Source: Chenggangzhangella methanolivorans (GTDB taxonomy: Bacteria > Pseudomonadota > Alphaproteobacteria > Rhizobiales > Methylopilaceae). Taken from it: DNA of 64,000 nt. The stretch is from assembly GCF_019797865.1 (NCBI RefSeq), contig NZ_CP081869.1:3373501-3437500 (forward strand), read 5' to 3'. This document shows, one piece after another, positions 42,025 to 51,765 of this stretch. Position 1 is the stretch's first letter. Every line of letters starts with the position of its first letter. The notes below the pieces were generated by a model. It saw only the letters and a program-made list of their open reading frames with translations, ran no database searches and was not told the DNA's origin. The translations under genes and the position numbers were made by a program.

Positions 42025-44703
42025 ATGAACGTCCACGCGCCGAACCAGACGCCCGCGCCGACCGCCACCACCTGCCCCTATTGCGGGGTCGGCTGCGGGG
42101 TGCTGGCGACGCCGGACCGGCTGGGCGGCGCGACGGTCGCGGGCGATCCCGACCACCCGTCGAACTTCGGGCGGCTCTGCTCCAAGGGCTCGGCGCTCGG
42201 CGAAACGCTGGCGCTCGAGGGGCGCCTGCTCCATCCGGAAGTGGCCGGCCGGCGCGTCGCCTGGGAAGCGGCGCTCGACGCCGCGGCCAAGGGCTTCCGC
42301 AAAGCGCTCGAGACCCACGGGCCCCGCTCGATCGCGATCTATCTCTCCGGCCAGCTCCTGACGGAAGACTATTACGCGGCCAACAAGCTGTTCAAGGGCT
42401 TCCTCGGCTCGGCCAACGTCGACACCAACAGCCGCCTCTGCATGTCGTCCTCGGTCGCGGGCCACAAGCGCGCCTTCGGGGCCGACACCGTTCCGGGAAC
42501 CTATCGCGACCTGGAGACCGCGGACCTTCTGGTGCTGGTCGGCTCCAACGCAGCCTGGTGCCACCCGGTGCTCTACCAGCGCATGCTGGCCGCGAAAGCC
42601 GGCCGCGGAACGAAGATCGTCGTGATCGATCCGCGCCGCACCGCGACCGCGGAGGAGGCCGACCTTCACCTGCCGCTCGCGGGCGGAACCGACGCCGCCC
42701 TGTTCGCCGGGCTCCTCGCTTATCTCGCCGCCGCGGGGCGGATCGACGAGGCTTATGTCGCCGCTCACACCAACGGCTTCGACGCGGCTCTCGGCAAGGC
42801 GCGGGAGGCCGCGCCCGACGCCGGCGCCACCGCGGAGGCCTGCGGGCTGGCGAAGGCCGACGTCGCCGCCTTCTTCGACCTGTTCGCGAAGACAGAGCGC
42901 GTCGTCACGCTCTACAGCCAGGGGGTCAACCAGTCCTTGGCCGGCGTCGACAAGGTCAACGCCATCCTCAACTGCCACCTCGCCACGGGACGCATCGGGC
43001 GCGAAGGCATGGGGCCGTTCTCGCTCACCGGCCAGCCCAACGCCATGGGCGGGCGCGAGGTCGGCGGGCTCGCCAACCAGCTCGCGGCCCATATGGGCTT
43101 CGACGCGGAGTCGGTCGATCGGGTCCGCCGGTTCTGGTCCGCGCCGCGCATGGCGAAAGCCGAGGGGCTCAAGGCCGTCGACATGTTCGAGGCGATCGGG
43201 CGCGGCGAGATCAAGGCGCTCTGGGTCATGGGCACCAACCCCGCGGCCTCGCTGCCGCGCGCCGACGAGGCGAGGGCCGCGCTCGCCAAGCTCGACTGCT
43301 TCGTGGTGTCGGAGAACATGGCCTCGACCGACACGGTGACGGCCGGCGCCCACATCCGCTTGCCGGCGGCCGCATGGGGCGAGAAGGACGGCACCGTCAC
43401 CAATTCCGAGCGCCGGATCTCCCGCCAGCGTCCGTTCCTGGCCCCGCCCGGGCAGGCGCGCCCCGACTGGTGGGCGATCGCGCAGGTGGCGAGGCGCCTC
43501 GGCCATGGAGAAGCCTTCGCCTGGCGCACGGTCGGCGAAGTGTTCCGCGAGCACGCCGCGCTCTCGGCCTTCGAGAACGATGGCGCGCGCGACTTCGACA
43601 TCGGCGCGCTCGCTGATCTCGACACCCGCGACTACGATCGCCTGCAGCCCGTGCAATGGCCGGCGCCGCGCGGCGGGGTGCGGCGCGAGACGCGGTTCTT
43701 CGCCAAGGGCGGCTTCTTCACGGCCGACGGCCGCGCGCGGCTCGTCGCGGTGGAGCCGCAGCCTGCGCCGCCGGCCGAGACGGCCTATCCCTACCGCCTC
43801 AACACCGGGCGCATCCGCGACCAGTGGCACACGATGACGCGCACCGGAAAGAGCCCGCGGCTCGCGAGCCATCTGCCCGAGCCGTTCCTCGAAATCTCGG
43901 TCGGGGACGCAGCCCGCGAGGGACTGCTCGACGGCGGCTTCGCGCGGGTGACGAGCGCGCATGGCGCGGCGACCTTGCGCGTGCGCGTCGCCGAAGGCGC
44001 GCCGTCCGGCGCGCTGTTCGCGCCGATCCACTGGACCGGCGAGACAGCGTCCGACGCCCGCGTCGGCGCGCTGGTCCACGCGCTCTACGACCCGATTTCC
44101 GGCCAGCCGGACGCCAAGGCCACGCCCGCCGCCGTCGCGCCGGTCGCCTTCGCGGTCCAGGGCTTCGCCTTGTCGCGCAGCGGATTCGGTCCGCTCCAGG
44201 GCGACGCGTGGTGGGCGAAGGCCGCCGTTCCGAACGGCGCCGGGCTGCTGTTCGCCTGCGACGCCGCGCCGGACCTCGAGACGCTGCTGCCCGCTCTCGA
44301 GCCCGAGGACGAGATCGTCTCCTTCGCCGACCCCTCCCGCGGAGCGTTCCGCGCGGCGGTGTTTCGCGACGGCGTGCTGGAGGCCTGCCTCTTCGTCGGC
44401 GCGCGCCGGTCGGAGAGCCCCTGGACCTATCTCCGCGGCAAGCTTGGCGAGCCGATCTCGGAAGGGCGGATCCGTAGCCTGCTGCTCGCGGGCCGGGCGA
44501 GCGAGGGCGCGGCGCAGGGACCGCTCGTCTGCGCCTGCCACGGCGTGCCGAAGGGCGAGATCGAGACGGCGATCTCGGGCGGCTGCGCCGACGCCGCGGC
44601 GGTCGGCGCGGCCACCAAGGCGGGCACCAATTGCGGCTCCTGCCTGCCGGAGATCCGCCGGATGCTCGCCGGCGCCCGGGCGGCCGAGCTCGCGCCGGCC
44701 TGA
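42025..44703 (+). CDS. nasA: Assimilatory nitrate reductase catalytic subunit NasA
   Basis: A cytosolic 892-residue molybdenum enzyme reducing nitrate to nitrite. The N-terminal 4Fe-4S motif is TTCPYCGVGCGVLATPD plus FGRLCSKGSAL. The bis-MGD molybdopterin domains follow (YLSGQLLTEDYYAANKLFKG, NSRLCMSSSVAGHKRAFGAD, GMGPFSLTGQPNAMGGREVG). The molybdopterin dinucleotide-binding domain has RTGKSPRLASHLPEPFLEIS. A C-terminal BFD-like 2Fe-2S domain is seen in VCACHGVPKGEI and GTNCGSCLPEIRRML, as in NasA proteins that take electrons from a separate flavoprotein. No frameshift. Last gene of the operon. Confidence 0.95.
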   Translation: MNVHAPNQTPAPTATTCPYCGVGCGVLATPDRLGGATVAGDPDHPSNFGRLCSKGSALGETLALEGRLLHPEVAGRRVAWEAALDAAAKGFRKALETHGPRSIAIYLSGQLLTEDYYAANKLFKGFLGSANVDTNSRLCMSSSVAGHKRAFGADTVPGTYRDLETADLLVLVGSNAAWCHPVLYQRMLAAKAGRGTKIVVIDPRRTATAEEADLHLPLAGGTDAALFAGLLAYLAAAGRIDEAYVAAHTNGFDAALGKAREAAPDAGATAEACGLAKADVAAFFDLFAKTERVVTLYSQGVNQSLAGVDKVNAILNCHLATGRIGREGMGPFSLTGQPNAMGGREVGGLANQLAAHMGFDAESVDRVRRFWSAPRMAKAEGLKAVDMFEAIGRGEIKALWVMGTNPAASLPRADEARAALAKLDCFVVSENMASTDTVTAGAHIRLPAAAWGEKDGTVTNSERRISRQRPFLAPPGQARPDWWAIAQVARRLGHGEAFAWRTVGEVFREHAALSAFENDGARDFDIGALADLDTRDYDRLQPVQWPAPRGGVRRETRFFAKGGFFTADGRARLVAVEPQPAPPAETAYPYRLNTGRIRDQWHTMTRTGKSPRLASHLPEPFLEISVGDAAREGLLDGGFARVTSAHGAATLRVRVAEGAPSGALFAPIHWTGETASDARVGALVHALYDPISGQPDAKATPAAVAPVAFAVQGFALSRSGFGPLQGDAWWAKAAVPNGAGLLFACDAAPDLETLLPALEPEDEIVSFADPSRGAFRAAVFRDGVLEACLFVGARRSESPWTYLRGKLGEPISEGRIRSLLLAGRASEGAAQGPLVCACHGVPKGEIETAISGGCADAAAVGAATKAGTNCGSCLPEIRRMLAGARAAELAPA

Positions 44704-44942
44704 CGGCGCGGATCGATCGTCAGTAGAACCCGTCGTCACATCCCTCCGCAGGGTTGCGGCCCGGGCGCCGTTTCAAGACATGCGGGCGACGCCAAGCCCG
44801 CGGTCGAACGGCGGCGCATTTGGCCGCAATCTCGCCCCGTTGTGGGCGGGAAGCGGTAGCACGCTCCCGTTCGCCAGGGGCTCACCGGCCAGCCGATGCG
44901 GGCATGCGCGGCGGGCGACAAGCGACGGGACGGAACAACGCC

Positions 44943-46111
44943 ATGACGGACACACGGATCACGGATCGCGCGGTCAACAATCTGCGCATCGTCGAATTCT
45001 TCGATCCGAACGCCGCGTTCAACTACGGCACGAAGACCGAAGTCTCGCTCGTCAGCCGCGACGGCTACGAGCTCGTGTTCAAGGGAGACGACTTCGCCTT
45101 CGACGGCCGCGACCGGCCGACCGACGGCACGATCGACACGATCCTGCTCTACGACCCGAACGGAAACCTCGTCGGCGAGATCAAGGACGCGAACTACTCG
45201 CTCGAGGACTATTACGACAAGGTCGCGGTCGACGGTAAGTCCGGCGCCTTCACCGCCGAGCTGATGTCCGGCGACGACGTGATCACGGGCGGAAACGCCA
45301 ATGACCATCTCGAGGGCTACGCCGGAAACGACACGATCTCTGGCGGCGGCGGCGACGACCTAATCAAGGGCGGCGACGGCGCCGACTCGATCCTCGGCGG
45401 CTCGGGCTTCGACGACATCGACGGCGGCGCCGGCGACGACGTGATCTCGGGCGGCGACGGCGACGACCTCATCTACGGGTTCGACGGGAACGACACGCTG
45501 TCGGGCGACGCCGGGAACGACTCGCTCGCGGGCGAGGCCGGAAACGACGTGATCTCGGGCGGCGCCGGGCATGACGACCTCGAGGGCGCGCCGGCAAGGA
45601 CAAGCTCTCGGGCGACGCCGGCGACGACGTGCTGGGCGGCGGCTCCAAGGCCGACAAGCTCAACGGAGGCTCTGGCGACGACGAGCTCTACGGCGACTCC
45701 GGAAACGACGTGCTGAAGGGCGGAAGCGGCCGAGACTCGCTCGACGGCGGCGCGGGCGACGACAAGCTCTATGGCGGCTCCGGCCAGGATTCGCTGTTCG
45801 GCGGGCTCGGGCGCGACCAGTTCCACTTCGAAAAGTCGACGGATGGCCCGGACCAGGTGCTCGACTTCCACCGCGGCGAGGATTCGCTCGTGTTCGACGC
45901 CGACGGCTATGCGAACATGACAGACGACTTCGCGCTGGTGGTGGGCGCCGACCCCGTGGCGGGGAAGGCCGGCGAGGGCACGTTCCTGTTCGACACCGAC
46001 ACCCACCGTCTCTATTGGGACGCCGACGGCAAGGGCGGGCAGGACGCGGTCTACGTCGCCCTGCTCGACGACGTGAACAACCTCTCGAAGGACGACTTCG
46101 TCATCGCCTGA
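44943..46111 (+). CDS. Small RTX-type calcium-binding secreted protein (frameshifted)
   Basis: A roughly 389-residue protein with an N-terminal beta-rich domain of about 115 residues (including [20 protein letters not shown]). About fifteen glycine-rich nonapeptide repeats GGxGxDxLx follow, which bind Ca2+ as a beta-roll after export. The C-terminal cap ([18 protein letters not shown] then [10 protein letters not shown], ending DDFVIA) resembles the uncleaved type I secretion signal of serralysin-like proteins. A missing base near 45590 moves [16 protein letters not shown] into another frame; both parts are clearly one gene. No enzyme domain is seen. No RTX-type exporter is adjacent. Confidence 0.82.
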
Positions 46112-46167
46112 GCGCTCGTGATACAGTCCGCCGGCGAGGATCGCGCCCCGCCGGCGGGCGAACGACG

Positions 46168-46986
46168 ATGCGGAGAGCGACGTTTTGGGGCTGTCGGGCG
46201 GCGTCACGCCGAAGATCGCGCTGGCGGCGCTCGCGACGGCGATGACGATCGCGTTCCTCGAGGCGCCTGCGCGCGCCGAGGCCCCGCCGCCAGCCCAGAC
46301 CCTCCCGAGCGCTCCTGACCCGCAGGCCGCGCCCGCGGCGGCGCTGTCGCCCGAGGCCCCGGCTCCGACCGCGCCGATCACCGCCCCCGAGGGCGGTGCC
46401 CCGGCGGCTGCGACGCCGCCCGCCGGCGAGGCCGAGCTTCGCGCGCTGTGCGTCGGGAGGCGGAGGCGCAGGGACTGCCGCCCGAACTCGCCGAGGCGGT
46501 TGCGACCGTCGAGAGCGGCTTCGATCCGCGCGCTGTCGGCGGCGTCGGCGAGATCGGGCTGATGCAGGTCCTGCCCTCGACCGCCCGCATGCTGGGCTTC
46601 TCCGAGCCGCTGCCGAAGCGTTCGAGCCGGCCACCAACGTCCGCTACGGCGTGCGCTATCTCGCCGGCGCGTGGCGCATGACGAACGAGAAACATCTGCG
46701 CCTCGGTGATGAAGTATCGCGCCGGCCATGGCGAGACGCGCTATTCGCACAAATCCGTCGCCTATTGCGTGCGGGTCCGCGAGCTGCTCGCGGCCTCGGG
46801 CTTCAAGGTGACGGGCGAAGTGCCGGTCGCGACCTTCGGGGGCCCGGCCGGACGGCTCGGGCCGGCGCGCGCGGCGCGCGCAGGCTCGCGAACGGGCGGG
46901 TGCGCATGCGCTTCAACTGGGCGAACGTCGATCTCAAGCGCAAGTCGCTCGACCGGGCCGGCGCGGTCGCTGCGGATCGCGAGTGA
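46168..46986 (+). CDS. Soluble lytic transglycosylase-like protein (several frameshifts)
   Basis: Exported murein-cleaving enzyme of the SLT family. A signal peptide (ALAALATAMTIAFLEAPARA), an Ala/Pro linker, then the catalytic core: the Glu in VATVESGFDPRAVGGVGEIG, LMQVLPSTARMLGF, NVRYGVRYLAGAW and KYRAGHGETRYSHKSVAYCV follow in order but in three different frames. Breaks are near 46446, 46611, 46690 and 46875, and probably one in the TTTT at 46183-46186, which would make the ATG at 46168 the start. The C-terminal NGRVRMRFNWANVDLKRKSL closes the gene. So many breaks in 800 bp make a true pseudogene possible here. Confidence 0.7.
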
Positions 46987-47149
46987 GGCTCCGCGTCTTT
47001 TCACTTGGCGAGACGGCGAAAACCGTGGCTTTGTGGTTCGAGACCGCGCCATGCGAGCGCGGGACGGACGGCGGCGCCTGGGGGCGGACGCGGCCGACCT
47101 CGGGGATGGGTACGACCGACGTGGCCAAGGCCTTGCGTCTCACGACATC

Positions 47150-48645
47150 ATGAGCGCCGAACCGCGCGCCCGCAGGGCAGGGCGCAAGGAGACGCTGGCT
47201 CTGCTGCTCGGCTTTGCGGCGCTCGTCGCGGTCGGCGGGGCCTCGGTCTGGCTCGTCGCGCGCAACGCCGCCTTCAACGAGCAGGTGTCCGGCGTGCTCG
47301 AGGCCAAGGCCGAGATCGTGCGCGTGCTGAGCCTGGTGCAGGACGCCGAGACCGGCCAGCGCGGCTATCTGCTCACCAATGACGAGCGATATCTAAGGCC
47401 CTACGAGACGGCCGCCGCGCAGATCGGCGAGCGGCTCGAGCATCTCGGCAAGCTGCTCGCCGACGAAGGCGACCAGATGTCGGATCTGGCGAAGCTCAGG
47501 AGCGCGGTCGGCGACAAGCTGGCGGAGCTCGCCCAGACCGTCGCGCTGCAGCGCTCCGGACAGCGCGAGGAGGCGCTCGCCGTCGTCGACACCGAGCGCG
47601 GCCGCAACGCGATGCTCTCGGTCCGCCGCGTGGTGGCGCTGATGACGGCGCGCGAGGACAAGGCGTTCGCCGAGCTGTCCGGCGAAACGTCGCGCTCGGG
47701 CTCGCAGCTCGTCGCCTTCATGACCGCCGGCCTGTTTCTCGCGGCGGGCCTCGCGGTTCTCGCCCAGATCATGGTGCGCCGGGCGCGCGACAGGCGGAGG
47801 AGGCCCGGGCCGCGATCGCCGAGGCCAATGAGGGCCTCGAGGCGGCGGTCGCCGAGCGCACCTCCGACCTGATCCAGGCCAATGAGGAGATCCAGCGCTT
47901 CGCCTACATCGTGAGCCACGACCTGCGCGCGCCGCTCGTCAACGTCATGGGCTTCACGAGCGAGCTCGACGCGGCGCGGAAGGTGCTGAAAGAGCAGATC
48001 GACGGCCTCGACGAGGTCGGGGCCGCGAAAGTCAGTCCCGACGCGCGGCTCGCCATCGAGGAGGATCTTCCCGAGGCGATCGGCTTCATCCGCACCTCGA
48101 CGGCCAAGATGGACCGGCTGATCAACGCGATCCTGAAGCTCTCGCGCGAGGGCAGCAGGCTCATCCGGCCCGAGAGCGTCCAGATCGAGACGCTGGTCGT
48201 GGGCATCGCCGACACCATGTATCAACAGCTGCAGGCGGCCGACGCCGAGATCGAGGTGCAGGCCGGCCTTCCTGCGATCGTCACAGACCGGCTTTCGATC
48301 GAGCAGATCTTCCAGAACCTGATCGAGAACGCCGTGAAGTATCTCGACCGCTCGCGCGCCGGCCGCGTGAAGGTCACCGGCCGGCGCGTCGGTTCCCAGG
48401 TCGAATACGCCATCGAGGACAACGGCCGCGGCATCGACGCCAAGGACCACGAGCGCGTGTTCGAGCTGTTCCGCCGCGCCGGCGCGCAGGACCAGCCGGG
48501 CGAGGGGCTGGGCCTCGCCTTCGTGCGCGCGAGCGTGCGCCGCCTCGGCGGCGCCATCCGCCTGACCTCCGAGCCCGGCCGCGGCTCGACCTTCCACCTG
48601 ACCTTTCCGGCCGTCTATCAGCCGCCATCCGAGGCCCGAGCATGA
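47150..48645 (+). CDS. CHASE3-type sensor histidine kinase (frameshifted)
   Basis: A roughly 498-residue membrane sensor kinase. Transmembrane helix 1 (about 15-38), a CHASE3-like periplasmic helical domain (VQDAETGQRGYLLTNDERYL) and helix 2 (about 185-207) are in one frame. After an indel near 47795 the frame continues with a coiled coil (AEANEGLEAAVAERTSDLIQ), HisKA with FAYIVSHDLRAPLVNVMGF and an ATPase domain (IFQNLIENAVKYLD, EDNGRGID, GEGLGLAFVRASVRRLGG). This kinase type often donates phosphate to a small Rcp1-like receiver, which is the next gene (ATGA overlap). Confidence 0.85.
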
Positions 48646-49076
48646 GCCAGACCAACCAGCGTTCCGTCGTGATCGTCATGATCGAGGACGATCAGGGCCA
48701 CGCCCGGCTCATCGAGAAGAACGTGCGCCGCGCGGGCGTCAACAATGAGATCCGCCACTTCGCGGACGGCACCTCGGCGCTCGCCTTCTTGCAGTCCGAC
48801 GAGGTCCAGGCCAACGGCCCGATGCTGATCCTGCTCGACCTCAACCTGCCGGACATGACCGGCATCGACATTCTCGGCGTGCTGAAGAGCCATGAACGGC
48901 TGAAGCGCGCGCCCGTGATCGTGCTGACCACCACCGACGACAAGGTCGAGATCCAGCGCTGCTACGACCTCGGCTGCAACGTCTACATCACCAAGCCCGT
49001 CGACTACGAAACCTTCGCGACCGCGATCCGCCAGCTCGGCCTGTTCCTGTCGGTCATGCAGGTTCCCGACGCATGA
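48642..49076 (+). CDS. Single-domain response regulator (Rcp1-like)
   Basis: A 144-residue receiver-only protein. The acidic pocket is MIEDDQGHARLIEKNVRRAG, the acceptor Asp is in LILLDLNLPDMTG (about residue 66) and the switch Lys is in YITKPVDYE. The long loop after the first helix (EIRHFADGTSALAFLQ) is typical of the Rcp1/phytochrome-linked group. ATGA overlaps join it to the kinase before and the REC-kinase after, so the three probably form a phosphorelay. Confidence 0.9.
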   Translation: MSQTNQRSVVIVMIEDDQGHARLIEKNVRRAGVNNEIRHFADGTSALAFLQSDEVQANGPMLILLDLNLPDMTGIDILGVLKSHERLKRAPVIVLTTTDDKVEIQRCYDLGCNVYITKPVDYETFATAIRQLGLFLSVMQVPDA

Positions 49077-50130
49077 GCGAAGGCGAGCCCGACCAGTCGC
49101 CGCCGAAGAAGCGCGTCCTCGTCATCGAGGACGACGCGGGCCTGCGCCGGCTCGTGACCCGCGACCTCGAGCGCGCGGGCTACGAGGCGGCGGGCGCGGA
49201 AAGCTGCGCCGAGGGGCTGGAGAAGCTCGCCTCCCAGCGCTTCGACGTGGTCGCGCTCGACCATTTCCTCGGCGGCGAGACCGGGCTCGACATTCTGCCG
49301 GCGATCCGCTCGCTGCCCGAGGCCCCGCCCGTGATCTACGTGACCGGCACCGAGGACGGGCGCGTCGCGATCGCGGCGCTCAAAGCCGGCGCCTCCGACT
49401 ACGTCATCAAGGACGTGGCCGGCGAGTTCCATGCTGCTGCTGCGGGCCTCGGTCGCGCATGCGCTCGAGCAGGTCGAGATGCGCCGCCTCAAGGAGGCGG
49501 CCGAGCGCGCGGTCGTGGAGGCGCGAGACCGCGCCGAGACGCTGCTGCGCGAGGTGAACCACCGCGTCGGCAACTCGCTGCAGCTCGTCTCAGCCTTCAT
49601 GCATCTGCAGTCCTCGACGCTGCCCGACGGCCCGGCGCGCGACATGATGCGCGAGACCGAGGCGCGCATCCTCGCGATCGCCCCAGATCCACCGCCGGCT
49701 CTACACCTCGGCGGACGTGCGCGCGGTCGACATGGACGAGTATCTCTCCGGCCTCGCCGAGGAGCTCGAGAGCTCGCTCCGGACGCCCGACCGACCGCAC
49801 CGCATCGCGGTCAAGGTCGAGCCCGTGAAGATGGCGACGGATCGCGCGGTCTCGCTCGGCGTGATCGTGACCGAGCTCGTCACCAACGCGTTCAAATACG
49901 CCTACCCGTCCGGCGCCGAGGGCGAGGTCCGGGTGCGGCTCGCCCGCGACGGGGCGCTGCTGGCGCTCTCGGTCGAGGACGACGGCGTCGGCATGTCGGA
50001 AGCCGCCAAGCCCGTCGGCACAGGGCTTGGCCAGAAGATCGTCGGCGCCATGGCGGCCTCGATCCAGTCGCGCGTCGAACGCGACGCCTCGACGCGCGGC
50101 ACGCGGATCGTGCTGGCGTTCCCGGCCTGA
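49073..50130 (+). CDS. Receiver-HisKA_2 (HWE-like) histidine kinase (frameshifted twice)
   Basis: A cytosolic protein of about 351 residues. The N-terminal receiver (about 13-125) has VLVIEDDAGLRRL, the acceptor in VALDHFLGGETG and Lys in YVIKD. A HisKA_2 dimerisation helix carries the phospho-His in LLREVNHRVGNSLQLVSAFM. The ATPase part has VIVTELVTNAFKYAYP, VEDDGVGM and GTGLGQKIVGAMA. Extra bases near 49429 (CC) and 49683 (CCCC) split it into three frames; removing them gives continuous sequence (EF-MLLLRASV, and ILAIA-QIHRRLYTSADVRA). Such REC-kinases often work in general stress signalling of alphaproteobacteria. Confidence 0.85.
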
Positions 50131-50178
50131 GGCCAGCTCCGGCCTTTGGGGGCGGCTGCGGCCTGAGGCCGCCCGGCC

Positions 50179-50985
50179 TCAGATGACGTCGAAGTCCTTG
50201 AAGGTGAGCTTCAGGTCGTCGTCGAGACGGGCGAAGACCTGCGCCTTCTCGCCGCCCTTGCCGTCCGGATCGTAGAGCAGCAGGCCGGCGTCCTTGTCGT
50301 AGATGATGCGGTCGTTCGCGTCGGCGGCCTTCGAGCCGACATGGAACTGCGACTTGTCGAGGGCGCCGATCCCGCCGAGCTCGTCGAAGATATCTCCGTC
50401 GAGCGCGATCGAGTCCTTGCCGTTTCCGAAGTCGGAGATGCGGTCGATGTTGGATTTTCCGAGCGCCGCGTCGAAGACGAACACGTCCGCGCCCTTGCCG
50501 CCGACCAGCAGGTCCGCGCCGATCCCGCCGGAAAGCGTGTCGTTGCCGAGCCCGCCCTCGAGCGTGTCCTTGCCGCCGCCGCCCGCGACCGAGTCGTTGC
50601 CGGCGAAGCTCTCGATGTGGTCGCTGAGCGCGCCGCCCGTGAAGCGGTCGTCGCCGCGAAGCGCGGTGATGAAGACTTGCCGGTCGTCGGCCTGGGAGAC
50701 CGTCTTGGCCGCGTCGCCCACGAGCTTGGCGTCGAGCGACAGGCCGGTGATCTGGAGCTGATAGCCGTTGTCGATCTTGGTGTAGGAGGTGATCGTGCCG
50801 TCGATCGGGAAGCCGTCGCGGCCGTATTCGAAGCCGGAGCCGCGGAATTCGTCGCCCGCGCCGCCGCCATAGGCCACGCGGAAGACGCTCGAATCCGCGA
50901 GATAGCTCTCGCCCTTCGTCAGCTCGTTGAGGTCGAGCGCGTCGAGCGAGAACTTGAAGCTGCTGTCGATGATGATCGTCGCCAT
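50179..50985 (-). CDS. Small RTX-type secreted protein, paralog-like to 44943-46111
   Basis: A 268-residue protein, intact. The N-terminal beta domain (about residues 1-115) contains YGRDGFPIDGTITSYTKI, echoing the DGTI segment of the other RTX protein. Only about four to five RTX nonapeptides follow (GNDSVAGGGGKDTLEGGLGN, DTLSGGIGADLLVGGKGADV). The cap (FVFDAALGKSNIDRISDFGN then LLLYDPDGKGG, ending DFDVI) fits a type I secretion signal. The ATG at 50985 is chosen because the sequence upstream is not protein-like. No enzyme motif is seen. Confidence 0.82.
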   Translation of the reverse strand: MATIIIDSSFKFSLDALDLNELTKGESYLADSSVFRVAYGGGAGDEFRGSGFEYGRDGFPIDGTITSYTKIDNGYQLQITGLSLDAKLVGDAAKTVSQADDRQVFITALRGDDRFTGGALSDHIESFAGNDSVAGGGGKDTLEGGLGNDTLSGGIGADLLVGGKGADVFVFDAALGKSNIDRISDFGNGKDSIALDGDIFDELGGIGALDKSQFHVGSKAADANDRIIYDKDAGLLLYDPDGKGGEKAQVFARLDDDLKLTFKDFDVI

Positions 50986-51102
50986 GGCGCACCTATCAAG
51001 TGATTGAAGACACGAGACAAACGCGAACGAGCACTGAATGCGCCGCACGGTAGCGACGCCCCTCGTCATGATCAACCGATAAGAGCGTGTCCCCGGCGCG
51101 AA

Positions 51103-51555
51103 TTACGCGCCTTTGAACGTCAGCAGCCGGTGGCCGAGATAGCTGGTCGCGGCCCCGATCGCGATCGCGACCGCATGCGAGATCGGCTCGACGTAGAGCG
51201 TCCAGCCGACCGCGGGCGCGAGCCAGCGCGCGAGGCCGACGGCGATGAGCCAGACCTCGGCGGCGCCGACGAGGTTGACCACGACGTAGCGCCAGAGCTG
51301 GCCGCGGGCGGAGCCGTCTTTCGCCTCGAACACGAAGGCGCGGTAGAGGAAGAAGCCGACCGCCATGGCGATGGCGTAGGCGACGATGACCGAGGCGCCG
51401 AAGGGCATGAACTCGGCCAGAGGAAAGCGCGAGCCCCAGTTGACCAGCGCCCCGAAGCCGCCGGCGAGCAGGAAGCGGCCGATGCGGCGCAGCTCGGTTT
51501 CGGTCATTCTGGCCCGGACCATCGGCGGCATCAGCGCGATCGCGGCGGAGAGCAT
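51103..51555 (-). CDS. GtrA-like membrane protein
   Basis: A 150-residue inner-membrane protein with four transmembrane helices, of the GtrA family linked to polyprenyl-linked sugar transfer. Family features are RFLLAGGFGALVNWGSRFPL, VAYAIAMAVGFFLYRAFVF and the C-terminal TSYLGHRLLTF. The start is uncertain: ATG at 51555 or the later MTETELRRIG at about 51507. No glycosyltransferase lies beside it. Confidence 0.85.
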   Translation of the reverse strand: MLSAAIALMPPMVRARMTETELRRIGRFLLAGGFGALVNWGSRFPLAEFMPFGASVIVAYAIAMAVGFFLYRAFVFEAKDGSARGQLWRYVVVNLVGAAEVWLIAVGLARWLAPAVGWTLYVEPISHAVAIAIGAATSYLGHRLLTFKGA

Positions 51556-51765
51556 CGGCGGTTCGCGTCCCTGTTCGGCCCGTCATCGGCGGCGTTTCGC
51601 CGCTGCCAAGGGCAGGGGCCTTTGCCCGATGTAATGGCATCGGGTTAAGAACCGCCCTAAGTCCGCCCGGTTCGCGGGGCTTGGTCCCGCCCGCGCGCAG
51701 CCGTTCTCATCCTCTCGAACTCGCAGGGCGCGGGTTCTTCCACGCAGTGTCTCGTCACGACCGGC

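Noticed and set aside
41374-44739. Open reading frame of about 1,120 codons on the minus strand opposite nasA
   Set aside because: Arg/Ala/Gly-rich antisense shadow of a high-GC gene; the plus strand encodes a fully recognisable NasA with all cluster motifs.
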